Made by a program: the position numbers and the translations under genes. The notes under the pieces are model-generated. The model made no database searches. It saw only the letters and a list, made by a program, of their open reading frames with translations, and was not told the origin of the DNA. Shown in pieces: positions 1 to 9,200 of a DNA stretch of 28,300 nt. Source of the stretch: a virus. Positions within the stretch are counted from its first letter, which is position 1, and every line of letters starts with the position of its first letter. Location of the stretch: the IMG/VR virus record IMGVR_UViG_3300030106_002336, positions 1 to 28,300 of that record; one strand, written 5' to 3'.

Positions 1-48
1 GTACCTAACAGTGGTAACATATATTTAAACGATAACGAATCAGTTTAA
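1..48 (+). CDS. C-terminal end of an upstream gene (partial)
   Basis: An open frame runs from the window edge and ends at TAA 46-48. The last 15 residues read VPNSGNIYLNDNESV. Its stop overlaps the next ATG as TAATG, as is common in this late operon. It lies just upstream of virion genes on the same strand, so it is probably another late or structural protein, but too little is visible to name it. Confidence 0.5.
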   Translation, partial: VPNSGNIYLNDNESV

Positions 49-155
49 TGCACAAAAGCAAAGGAGTAGCAATATTTTTGGCTATTGGTATGCCTAAAGG
101 TAAACTATTGCAACAATTAAAGAGAAGAAAAAATGGCAAAAAAGAAATCAAATAG
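48..155 (+). CDS. small basic protein, 35 aa
   Basis: An ATG at 48 is coupled to the preceding stop (TAATG), and the frame runs 35 codons to TAG 153-155. The product starts MHKSKGVAIFLAIGMPKGKL and is strongly basic after a short hydrophobic stretch (LKRRKNGKKEIK). It overlaps the start of the next gene by 23 nt. An internal ATG at 90 (MPKGKLLQQL) is an alternative start. I do not recognise the family. The support is translational coupling and the lack of any other use for this 85-bp gap, so it could still be a chance frame. Confidence 0.4.
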   Translation: MHKSKGVAIFLAIGMPKGKLLQQLKRRKNGKKEIK

Positions 156-2502
156 AAAAAGAAATTCAAAAGTAACAGTATCATCTGTTGTGGATAATAT
201 TAGAAAAGGTTTACAGATTGGAGGAAGGGGTATAGACCCAACAAAAGAATTTGAAGATGCAGGTATTCCAAGAGAATTACCTCCTACAGCTACACCTATG
301 CCTACACCTGAACCTACTGTTAATCTACCTCCAGATGTAGAAGTACAAGATACTCCTCCTCAGTTGCCAAGTAATAATCGTGATATTATAACACCTACTC
401 CTGCACCCGGAGATAAAGGAGGTGTGCCTACACCAACACCTACAACAGGACCAGCACCGACACCAGCTCCAACACCAGCACCTACTAAACCACCTACAGA
501 TGGAGATGATTTTGACCCTGACAAAGATTTATGGTGGATGTCATTAGGGTATCAAAGTATTGAAGAAGCTATGAGAGATGGTTGGTTTATTGACCCAAGA
601 ACAGGAGAACCTAGAAGAAGAGGAAGACCGGGAGAAACACCGACACCTCCACCAACACCAGCTCCAACACCAGAGCCAACACCAGAGCCGACACCGGCTC
701 CAACACCAGAGCCAACACCGGCAGAAGAAGACACTAGAGATGCTAGGCAAATAGCTAAAGATATTCTTTCTGGAGAATATAAAGTTCGTGAAATACCTGA
801 TGCTCAAAAAGTTGAAATTGGTGAAGATGTAGAAGCTTTACAACTAGATGAAATAGAAGAGTTAAAACCTGTAACAATTTCTCCAACAAGTCAAGAAAAT
901 GTTAGTTTAATTGAAGATATTATACAAGCTGAACAACCTGAAGAAGTAAAAGCTTCAGGTATTAGTGAAATATTACAAATTCCTCAAGATGTAGCTATAA
1001 AAATTGTAAGAGGAGAAATATCCTCTAAAAGTTTAACTGATGGAGTAGAGGTTCAAAGAATTGAAGATATAGAATCAGCGAAAGTTGATATTAGAGAAGG
1101 TGCTGTAGCTAAAAGAGTTGTAGGCTCTTTAAGTCCTAATGCAAAAGCTACTGCTGCTCAAAATGCTGGAGTTACTCTATCAAAAATTACAAGAGCTAAG
1201 AAACAACTACGAAATGCTGGTCTTTCTGAAAATGAAATATTAGAATTAGGAAATGACCCTGAAGAATTAGAAGCAAGACTAACTGATTTTACAGAAGAAC
1301 AAAGAGGTATAATAGAAGGATTGCCTGAAGAAGCTTTAGTTTCAAATCAATTAGATAGTCTACTTGAAGGTATTGAAGAAGGAGAAATACCAACATGGGC
1401 AAGACCTGCTGTTGCTTCTGTAGAAGCTATGTTAGCTCGAAGAGGTTTAAGTGCTTCTACTGTAGGTCGAGATAATCTTATTAATTCTATAATACAAACA
1501 GCAGTTCCAATAGCTCAATCTAATGCTCAAGCAATACAACAATCAGTAGCTCAACAAAAAGGTATTGAAGCACAAGCAGCTGAAGCAGATGCTCAAAGAC
1601 AACAACAAGTTTCTTTACAGAATGCTAGAAATGTTTTTAATTTAAATATGGCACAATTTAGTGCAGACCAACAAACTGAATTATCAAATAGTAAATTTTT
1701 ACAAACTGTATCTTTAGCTGAAGCTAGTAACAATCAACAAGCAGTATTACAAAATGCTGTGTTAATGTCTCAAGCTAATTTAGCAGAGGCAAATTTTGCT
1801 CAACAATCTCAAATACAAAATGCTAAGAATTTTTTAGCAATGGACATGCAAAATTTAAATTTAGAACAACAATCAAATATGTTAGAAGCACAACAAGAAC
1901 AGCAAAGAATGTTATCTAATCAAGCTGCAGAAAATGCTAGAAGGCAATTTAATGCAACTTCAGATATACAAGTTCAACAATTTAATGCAAATTTAGCAGC
2001 TAGAATTTCTCAGTTTAATGCTACACAAGAAAATAGTTCAAAACAATTTAATGCTCAAGTGCAAAATGCAGCTGAAGCTAGAAGAGTAGCTAATGAAATA
2101 GATATAGCAAAAGTAAATGCTGCGATAATAAATGATAGTAATAAATTTAATGCTCAAGTTGCTTTTGAAAGAAATAAATTTAATACTGCCAATAGACAAG
2201 CAATTTTACAATCAAATACAGAATGGAGAAGAAAAGCTAATTTAGCAGATACAGCAGTTCAAAATCAAATCAATATGCAAAATGCTATGAATGCATATAA
2301 TATGGACACTGCTGCATTAAGTTTTATGTGGCAAGAGTTGAGAGATGATGCTGATAGAGAATTTAGACATGAAGAAAATGAATTAAATAGAAAGAATGCG
2401 TTAATTCAACAAGCTATAGATAATGCATCTGCATTAGGTAAACACTACAGTTCTTATGATAGTATTGTAGGTATGATAAACGATATATTTGGAGAAACTT
2501 AA
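133..2502 (+). CDS. large virion-type protein with Pro/Thr-rich N-terminus and Gln/Asn-rich coiled-coil C-terminus (789 aa)
   Basis: First large gene of the late cluster. Residues 1-30 are Lys/Arg-rich. Residues about 55-200 are low-complexity Pro-Thr-Ala-Glu with two blocks of PTPAPTPE-type repeats, which look like an extended flexible linker. Residues about 200-420 are acidic and mixed. Residues about 450-760 are Ala/Gln/Asn-rich and helical, with a recurrent (Q/K)FNA motif (RQFNA, QQFNA, SQFNA, KQFNA, NKFNA, NKFNT), typical of a long coiled coil. No enzymatic motif is visible. Position, size and composition suggest a virion structural or internal (ejection) protein, analogous in place to the T7 gp14-gp16 region, but I cannot assign it to a named family. 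The next gene begins 12 nt downstream behind an AAGGAG ribosome site. Confidence 0.8.
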   Translation: MAKKKSNRKRNSKVTVSSVVDNIRKGLQIGGRGIDPTKEFEDAGIPRELPPTATPMPTPEPTVNLPPDVEVQDTPPQLPSNNRDIITPTPAPGDKGGVPTPTPTTGPAPTPAPTPAPTKPPTDGDDFDPDKDLWWMSLGYQSIEEAMRDGWFIDPRTGEPRRRGRPGETPTPPPTPAPTPEPTPEPTPAPTPEPTPAEEDTRDARQIAKDILSGEYKVREIPDAQKVEIGEDVEALQLDEIEELKPVTISPTSQENVSLIEDIIQAEQPEEVKASGISEILQIPQDVAIKIVRGEISSKSLTDGVEVQRIEDIESAKVDIREGAVAKRVVGSLSPNAKATAAQNAGVTLSKITRAKKQLRNAGLSENEILELGNDPEELEARLTDFTEEQRGIIEGLPEEALVSNQLDSLLEGIEEGEIPTWARPAVASVEAMLARRGLSASTVGRDNLINSIIQTAVPIAQSNAQAIQQSVAQQKGIEAQAAEADAQRQQQVSLQNARNVFNLNMAQFSADQQTELSNSKFLQTVSLAEASNNQQAVLQNAVLMSQANLAEANFAQQSQIQNAKNFLAMDMQNLNLEQQSNMLEAQQEQQRMLSNQAAENARRQFNATSDIQVQQFNANLAARISQFNATQENSSKQFNAQVQNAAEARRVANEIDIAKVNAAIINDSNKFNAQVAFERNKFNTANRQAILQSNTEWRRKANLADTAVQNQINMQNAMNAYNMDTAALSFMWQELRDDADREFRHEENELNRKNALIQQAIDNASALGKHYSSYDSIVGMINDIFGET
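640..722 (+). repeat. 12-bp tandem repeat coding for PTPAPTPEPTPE
   Basis: Near-perfect repeats of a 12-bp unit of the type CCAACACCAGAG encode alternating PTPA and PTPE, about residues 170-196 of the 789-aa protein. A second, less regular block of the same kind lies at about 430-486. The repeats are much richer in C and G than the rest of the gene, and the third codon positions vary (CCA/CCG, GCT/GCA). They are a plausible place for slippage and length variation between strains. Confidence 0.85.
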
Positions 2503-2514
2503 GGAGAAATATAA

Positions 2515-3687
2515 ATGGGATTTTTGAAAAAAGCTTTTAAAAAAATAGGAAAAGGAATAAAAAAAGTAGCTAAAAAAGTTACTAAAGTAACAAAAAATAT
2601 TTGGAAAGGTATTAAAAAAGCTGGTGGTAAAGTTATGAAAGCCATTAGTAAAGCAGGTATAGTAGGTCAACTTGGATTAATGTTAGTAATGCCTTATGCT
2701 ATGGCAGGTATTGGAAGTTTAATAGGAGGAGCTGCAGGAGGTTTAAGTGCGACATGGACAGGTTTTGGTAATTGGGCTTCAGGTATGATGGGAAGTTCTA
2801 ATGCTTTTGCTCAAGCAGTAGGTGGAATTGCTAAAGGAGTTTATCATGCTGGAGCTACTGCTGGAAAATTAATAAAAGGAGTTGCTAGTTTTATTGATAC
2901 AGGATTTAAAACTATAGCTCAAAAAACTGGATTACCTAACCCAATAGAAGGTTTTTCTAGTGCAGTTAAATCTGGATATACTAAAAGTTTTGCTGCAACA
3001 AATAATTTTTTATTTGGAGGAACAGATATACAGGCAACAGCCTCTCAACTAAGAGCAGCTGGAGTTACAGATACTTCATTTACTGATGGTAATTTTACTT
3101 ACAATGATGCAACTGCTCCTAAATTAGATGAAAAAGGATTTAATATTGAAAAATTAGAATCTTTACAACAAGGAGATTTATCTGGACAAATATATAATCC
3201 TACAGGAACTGTAACTTACAATGATGCAACTGGTATTTATACTGACAGTATAGGTGTCGAATTTACTGCTGATTTAGATGGTAATTTTACACAAGTTGGT
3301 GGTTTTAAATTTGGAGAATTTAATATGCCTAAAGGTGGATATACAGTAACTCCTGAAATGGCTACAGAACAATTAACAAGTATGGGCATTGATACAAGTA
3401 TTCCTCAAGTTGGTGAACTACCTACAAGAGTTAATAAATTTGGACAACAAATAAAAGATTTTGCTGTATCAAAAGCAGGAGACTATATAAATAAATATGT
3501 AGATAATAAGATTAATAATTCTATTTATGGTGAACAAGATACTGATACAAGTATTGGATTTAGTCAATGGGAAGAAGTAGGTAGAGGTATTGATGTTGTA
3601 AATTTCTTTAAAAAAGGAGATAGCTATACTCCAAGTTTAGCAGCATTTTATGATGATGCTGAAAATGTATTTGGAAGTAGAGCATAA
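2515..3687 (+). CDS. putative virion/ejection protein with Lys-rich amphipathic N-terminus (390 aa)
   Basis: The first 45 residues are a Lys/Gly-rich amphipathic segment (KKAFKKIGKGIKKVAKKVTK) that resembles a membrane-active peptide. A hydrophobic Gly/Ala-rich stretch follows at about residues 48-80 (GQLGLMLVMPYAMAGIGSLI), then a soluble Thr/Asp-rich remainder. A polycationic head followed by a hydrophobic helix would suit a protein that is ejected and inserts into the host envelope, but that is inference. Strong Shine-Dalgarno AAGGAG sits before ATG 2515. It is placed between two other large virion-type genes with no gaps. No named family recognised. Confidence 0.7.
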   Translation: MGFLKKAFKKIGKGIKKVAKKVTKVTKNIWKGIKKAGGKVMKAISKAGIVGQLGLMLVMPYAMAGIGSLIGGAAGGLSATWTGFGNWASGMMGSSNAFAQAVGGIAKGVYHAGATAGKLIKGVASFIDTGFKTIAQKTGLPNPIEGFSSAVKSGYTKSFAATNNFLFGGTDIQATASQLRAAGVTDTSFTDGNFTYNDATAPKLDEKGFNIEKLESLQQGDLSGQIYNPTGTVTYNDATGIYTDSIGVEFTADLDGNFTQVGGFKFGEFNMPKGGYTVTPEMATEQLTSMGIDTSIPQVGELPTRVNKFGQQIKDFAVSKAGDYINKYVDNKINNSIYGEQDTDTSIGFSQWEEVGRGIDVVNFFKKGDSYTPSLAAFYDDAENVFGSRA

Positions 3688-3696
3688 AATATAATT

Positions 3697-4317
3697 ATGA
3701 AAAGAGTAATACAAGAATTTGAACCTGAAGTGCTAGAGCAATTTAGTAATAATCCGGGAGTATCTATTCCCGGACAATCATTAACTAATGACCCTGATAA
3801 TCCTTATCCTTGGGAACAAGCACCTAAGTTTACAGAAAAACAAGAGGCTTTAGACTACATAGTTTCTGAAATTTTAGAAGAGGATAGAATACTAACAATT
3901 ATGGATAGTGTTAGTAAAGGAGTGCCTTTAACTGATATAGCTTATTTAATTTTACGAAAAGCATTTTCTAAAGGTTTTATTAATCCTGATTTAATGCTAT
4001 TGTTAGCAGAACCTTTAATATTTGTTTTAATGGCAATATCAGAAAAATCAGGTGTTGAATATATTTTATATGAAGGTGAAAATGAAGAAGAAGAATTTGA
4101 TGAAGAAGATGTTTCAGATTTACCTGATATGCTTAAAGAAAAATTAAAAACTAATCCAGATTTAGCTGAAACAATACAGCAAAATATTACTAGAGAAAGT
4201 TTACAAGATGTTGAATTACCAGAATCAGTTGAAGAACAAGTTGAACAGTTTGAGCCTTCAGATAGTTTACTTGAAAGAAATCAACAAAATGATAAGAGTT
4301 TATTAGAAAGGAGATAA
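3697..4317 (+). CDS. putative virion-associated protein, acidic (206 aa)
   Basis: The N-terminal part has the segment PGQSLTNDPDNPYPWEQAPK (residues about 25-44). From memory this resembles a motif in small virion proteins of marine phages, though I cannot verify it here. A helical middle (about 50-118) includes a hydrophobic run, NPDLMLLLAEPLIFVLMAIS. The C-terminal 90 residues are strongly acidic with EEEEFDEED and several Glu-rich stretches. It could be a head- or tail-associated structural or chaperone-like protein. The gene lies 9 nt after the preceding stop, and its own stop is separated by 1 nt from the next ATG, so the late genes are tightly packed. Confidence 0.65.
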   Translation: MKRVIQEFEPEVLEQFSNNPGVSIPGQSLTNDPDNPYPWEQAPKFTEKQEALDYIVSEILEEDRILTIMDSVSKGVPLTDIAYLILRKAFSKGFINPDLMLLLAEPLIFVLMAISEKSGVEYILYEGENEEEEFDEEDVSDLPDMLKEKLKTNPDLAETIQQNITRESLQDVELPESVEEQVEQFEPSDSLLERNQQNDKSLLERR

Positions 4318-4318
4318 A

Positions 4319-6286
4319 ATGGCAAAAGATTTTAAAAAAATGGATTCAGTTGAGTTTGGTCTAAATTTATTAGCAGACCAACAGGCAGAGTTTAAAGCAC
4401 AAGCAAGAAAGGCTGCAAAAAGAGAAGAAAGATTAATGGGTTTAAAACTTGTAACATCTGGTTTATCTCACTTAGTTAAAGAAAAATTTAATGCTTTTGA
4501 AAATTCTTTACAACCTCAAAAAATAAAATTAAATAATATTTATAACTCAGCTCAAGATATTATAGCCACTAATAAAATTATAGATACACAATATAATGGA
4601 GATGCTAAAGCATATTTTACAAATTTATATAGAACACAACTTACAAATTATGGCTCACAATTATACCCAGATGCTGACCCTGAATCATTAGGGCATTTTA
4701 CATTACAAAAAGCAGAAGAATTAGGAAATCTAAAAGGCTCTGAATGGGCTAATGTACTAAAAGAAGCTAGAGACTTACCTACAAGTGTAGAAGGTCTACA
4801 AAATAATTGGGATAGATATGTTAAAGAATCAGTTCCTACTAATGTATTTTCATGGGCTACTAAAGGTATAAAAAACTTTTTTTCTGGTAAAAGTCCAGAA
4901 CAAATAGAAAAAGAAGCTCAATTAAGTAGAGATAAATTATTTAATGAAGATTTGTTTAAAGATTTTATAGAATTGGAAACAAGTTATAATAATTTTAAAA
5001 ACATAGCTCCTTCAGAGTCAGCAACAATTTTTAAAAATTTAGTAGACGATTATAAGGAAAAAAATGAAAAAGATGTAACATTTAAAAATAAAGTAGAAAA
5101 TGTTCAAGTTATTACTCAAAATAAGAGAAATGGAACAGTTCAAACTTATGCAGTTTATACTATGAAAGATAATAATTCTCCTACAGGAAGAAGTTTTATG
5201 AGTCAAGAGATTGGAAATTATGGAACTCCTAATCCTAGAGAAGTAATAATAAGAAGCGACCAACAAATAAATGTAGGGTTATCAACAATGAAAAGTGAAT
5301 TGAATAATTTAGGAAATGAAGAATTAATTAAATTATATGATAGTTATGGTGAAGTTGAACAAAGAGCTTTAGGTTCAAACTTTTTAAATGCTAGAGATAG
5401 TTTTTTAGAAAGTGCTAATACTGTAGGCATAAAGGTTACTCAAACACAAGCAGAAAAGTTAGCAGTAGAGTATGTTCTTAAAAGTCAAGAAGGCACTATG
5501 ACAGCTTATGATGGTGCATCAATTTTAATGGAAAGGGGAGAGTTAGCATTTGATACTGTTTTAGAAAATTTTAAAGCATATTATAATGATGCTCAAAATA
5601 ATTTTGGTCAGAAAAAAGCTATGGAAATATATAATGACATGTATGCTAATATTGAAAGAGCATATCAAGCTAAAGAAATTACTGAAGACGAAAGAGAAGA
5701 AAATTTAAATCAATTAAATGAAGCAAGTGGTCAAGAAATAGATTTTAGAATTTCTAATACTCAGCAGCAAAAGCAAGACACTGATTCGTCAGATGTTAAA
5801 ATAATTCCTACAAATACAAAAATTGAAACTATAGTAAAAGATAAATTAGGAGAAGATAAATCTCTAACTGATTTAGAAAAAATATATAAAGACATATCTA
5901 AAAGGGGTGGGGGAGTTTCTGGAAGATACATTGACTTTTTTGATTTAATACCTAAAATGGATTTATCTAATTTAAGTAATGATGAATTAGAAGCTTTATA
6001 TAATTTCACCGATAGATTTGGTAAAGATGCGTTAAGAAAGCAACTTGCTATTCCTGATGATTACAATTTTAGTGAATTTGCTTTTCAAAGAAATACTTTT
6101 AGAGAGGCTATTGAAGATGTAATTAAGAAAAGAGAGGATGAAACAGGTAAATTAATTATCGGTAATTATATGTATGGCGACAAACGAAGACAAATGGGTA
6201 TATCTTTAGATGATATATTTTTTAAACCTTTATTAGAATTAATAATCTCTGAATCCCAGCCAAAGACAGAAACAGAATCTAAATAA
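4319..6286 (+). CDS. putative internal virion protein (655 aa)
   Basis: Large, mostly helical, charged protein without signal peptide or membrane segment. The N-terminal 60 residues are Lys/Ala/Glu-rich (KAQARKAAKREERLMGLKLV). The middle contains long alternating-charge helices, and residues about 470-500 form a Gln/Asp-rich linker. I see no lysozyme, transglycosylase or protease motif. The start is supported by AAAGGAGAT just before ATG 4319. Its position between the 206-aa virion protein and the 1310-aa giant suggests a T7 gp15-like internal core/ejection role (inference from gene order, not from sequence similarity). Confidence 0.65.
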   Translation: MAKDFKKMDSVEFGLNLLADQQAEFKAQARKAAKREERLMGLKLVTSGLSHLVKEKFNAFENSLQPQKIKLNNIYNSAQDIIATNKIIDTQYNGDAKAYFTNLYRTQLTNYGSQLYPDADPESLGHFTLQKAEELGNLKGSEWANVLKEARDLPTSVEGLQNNWDRYVKESVPTNVFSWATKGIKNFFSGKSPEQIEKEAQLSRDKLFNEDLFKDFIELETSYNNFKNIAPSESATIFKNLVDDYKEKNEKDVTFKNKVENVQVITQNKRNGTVQTYAVYTMKDNNSPTGRSFMSQEIGNYGTPNPREVIIRSDQQINVGLSTMKSELNNLGNEELIKLYDSYGEVEQRALGSNFLNARDSFLESANTVGIKVTQTQAEKLAVEYVLKSQEGTMTAYDGASILMERGELAFDTVLENFKAYYNDAQNNFGQKKAMEIYNDMYANIERAYQAKEITEDEREENLNQLNEASGQEIDFRISNTQQQKQDTDSSDVKIIPTNTKIETIVKDKLGEDKSLTDLEKIYKDISKRGGGVSGRYIDFFDLIPKMDLSNLSNDELEALYNFTDRFGKDALRKQLAIPDDYNFSEFAFQRNTFREAIEDVIKKREDETGKLIIGNYMYGDKRRQMGISLDDIFFKPLLELIISESQPKTETESK

Positions 6287-6295
6287 TATATATAC

Positions 6296-9200
6296 ATGGG
6301 CATAACCTATAAATCTACACTTACACCAAGTACACCTTCATTAACAAGAGGTAAATACACTCTTGACGATTTAGAACAAGATGAAGAATTTTTAGAAGTA
6401 TCTGAAAGATTTTTAGAGTCTATAGGAGAAAAGTCAGATGATGTTTTTGAATTTTTAAGAGATTCAGATTTTAATTTATATTCAGGAATGCAAAGAGCCA
6501 TGCAAAGTGGTAAATTTAATGAGCAACAAAAAAAAGATTATTCTTATCTTAGAAAAAAATTTGATGGAGCAGATGTAGGAAGTTTAAAACAATGGGTTGA
6601 ACTTATTAAAGATGGCTCTATTGATGTTGTGACCGACCCTACATTATTATTAGCTGCAGTTACAACTCCTTTGACAGGTGGTACTTCTTTGGCAGCTAGA
6701 CAAGGAATAACAACAGCTTTAAATCAAGGCTCTAAACTTGTTGCTACAAATTCATTAAAAGATGTAGGAAAAAAACAAGCTTTAAAAACTGCAGGTATTA
6801 TTTCTGCTGAAGCCTCTGCATGGACAGGGTTTGATAATCATTTTAGACAAAATACAGAATTAAATGTTGGATTGCGAAAACAATACTCTAATCCTGAATT
6901 AGTAGGTTCGGCTGCTTTAGGAGCTTTGACTGGTGCATTATTTGGTGGTTTAGCACAAAGAAATCTTTTGTTTAATTCTAAAATGAATAGATATTATTCT
7001 GATGATGAGTTTAGAAAAGAAGCTGGAAATGAACTTTTGTTTAAAGCTAGAAAATTAGGAGATACTTTAAAAGCTAGAACTATAGGTTCTGCTACTTCTA
7101 TTTTAGATACGATTTCAGAATTTTCTCCAAGTGCAAAAAAATTAGGTCAAACAATTAGAGAAGATTTTGAAAAAAAATTTTTACAGAGAACACGAAAAAA
7201 ACTTGATTTTTCTTATGGTGAAGATTTAGATTTTAGAAGAGGTAATTATTTTTTAGATTTTGATGCAGCTTTGAAACCTGTTAGAAAGGCAGGAACAATA
7301 AGTCCTGAAAATGAACAAGGTATTTTAAAAATTTTAAGAGGTGATAATCCTACAAATTACAATAAAGAGGTTCAACAAACAGCTAAAAATTTAAGAAAGT
7401 TTTTTGATAATATTTTAAAAGATGCAGAAGATGCTGGGCTTAGTGTTGGTAAAGTAGAAGATTATTTTCCTAGACAATGGGATAGAAATGCAATATCAAA
7501 AAATCCAGAGCTTTTTAAACAAAAACTTGTTGATAATAAAATTGTTTCTTCAAAAGAAGTAGATGATGTTGTTGAGGGAATGTTAAATAAAAATAATGAA
7601 TTGTATGCACCTCACTCAATTTTATTAACTCAAGCAAGAAAATTTCAAAATTTAAAAGATAATGAATTTTCAGAATTTTTGACAAATGATTTAGTAGAAG
7701 TTGCTACAAACTATTACATGAATGCAGCTCGTATGATTGAACATAAAAATAGTTTTTTATTAGCAGGAAAAGCTTCAAAACTTAGACCGACAAGAATTGT
7801 AGGTTCAGAAGATGAGGTTTTAGCTTTTCATAGAAAAAGTAATGAAGAACAATTTACTGAAAGATTTATAGATAATATAGACAAAGAATTAAAAGCTGTT
7901 AGAGGTAAAGGTTTAACTAAAAGAGACAAACAAAAAATTTTAAATTTGTATAAATCAGTAACCGGTCAAGTAGAATATTTTAATTCAGGAGCTATGCAGG
8001 GTGCTTATGATGCTATGAAATTAGCTAACTCTATGGCTTATTTACCATTAGCTTCAGTATCATCACTAACAGAGGGATTTTTACCATTAATAAAAGGTAA
8101 TCCAACTAAATCTACTCAAAAAGTTTTAGAAGCATTAAAAGAAGGTAACAAAATTTTTATACAAGATATTCCCGGAATATTAAGATTAAAACATAAAATG
8201 TCTACCTCTCAAATTCAAAAAGAACTAAATTCTGTATTTATAGGAATGGATGAAGCTATTTCAGAAAGCACTAATAGATTATCTGGAGAAGGATTACAAA
8301 ATGAATTTTTTAAAAAAATAGGTAGAGGATTTTTTAGATTTAATTTTTTAACTCCTTGGACAAAAACAGTAGAGTTAGGTTCTTTTAATGTAGGTAAAGA
8401 TTTAATCTTAGATAATTTAACAAAATTAAATAATTTTAAAAAGCAAGGAATAAACATTTCGTCAGATACTGCTCCAATGAGAGTACAAAATTTAAAAGGA
8501 GAACTATTTGATTTAGGAATTGATGTTAATAAAGGAATAAGTTGGCTAAATAAAGGTGCTAATATTGAAGATAATTTTTATACTAACAATGTGGTCAGAG
8601 GAGCTGGTAGATTTGTTAGAACAATTATTTTGCCTACAGCAAGAGAAAGAGCTAAAATTCCTACTTTAATGACTAATCCTAAAATAGATATTTTAACTCA
8701 ATTTTTAAGATACCCTACAGTATTTAGTAATACAGTTTTAAAAAATTTTGCAAGAGATGCAATTCAAAATCCAGCTGCTAATGCTCCTAGAGTTACAGCA
8801 TTTGCTATTATGGCTACTACACTAGCCTTACAAACAAACTATTGGAGAAGTTCTAAAGAAAATAGAGACAAAATTGACCAAGATGGATTTTCAAATAGAG
8901 ATATACTAAAAGCTTTTCAAAGAGTTGGTTTACTTGGACCAATAGAATATGGAGTTAGATTTGGAGATGCTTTGAATGTTGGTAAAAATCCTGCAATAGC
9001 TGCTAGTAATTTAGGTGGACCTATATTTGGTGATTTTGCTGGGCATTTAATTTATAATAGAGGATTACTAGAAACTTATGGAGCTGGTAAAATACCCGGA
9101 GTTGCTACCCAAAATATAATAGAAAGATACACAGGAGTTAATCCTTATGCTCCAATAAAACAAGGTGCTAAAAAAATTGATAAAAAGATTTCAGAAGGAA

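Noticed and set aside
640-722. Short tandem repeats as a CRISPR array
   Set aside because: Units of 12 bp without spacers, in frame with a long coding sequence. They encode a Pro-rich linker.
544-807. Minus-strand ORFs opposite the Pro/Thr repeat
   Set aside because: They are antisense shadows of the CCA/ACA/GAG codon repeats. Their composition (Cys/Trp/Arg or Gly/Val/Ser runs) is that of repeat reading frames, and they have no ribosome site.
5039-6009. Antisense frames in the 655-aa virion gene
   Set aside because: Rich in Ser/Phe/Leu/Ile as expected from the reverse of AT-rich coding DNA; no ribosome site.
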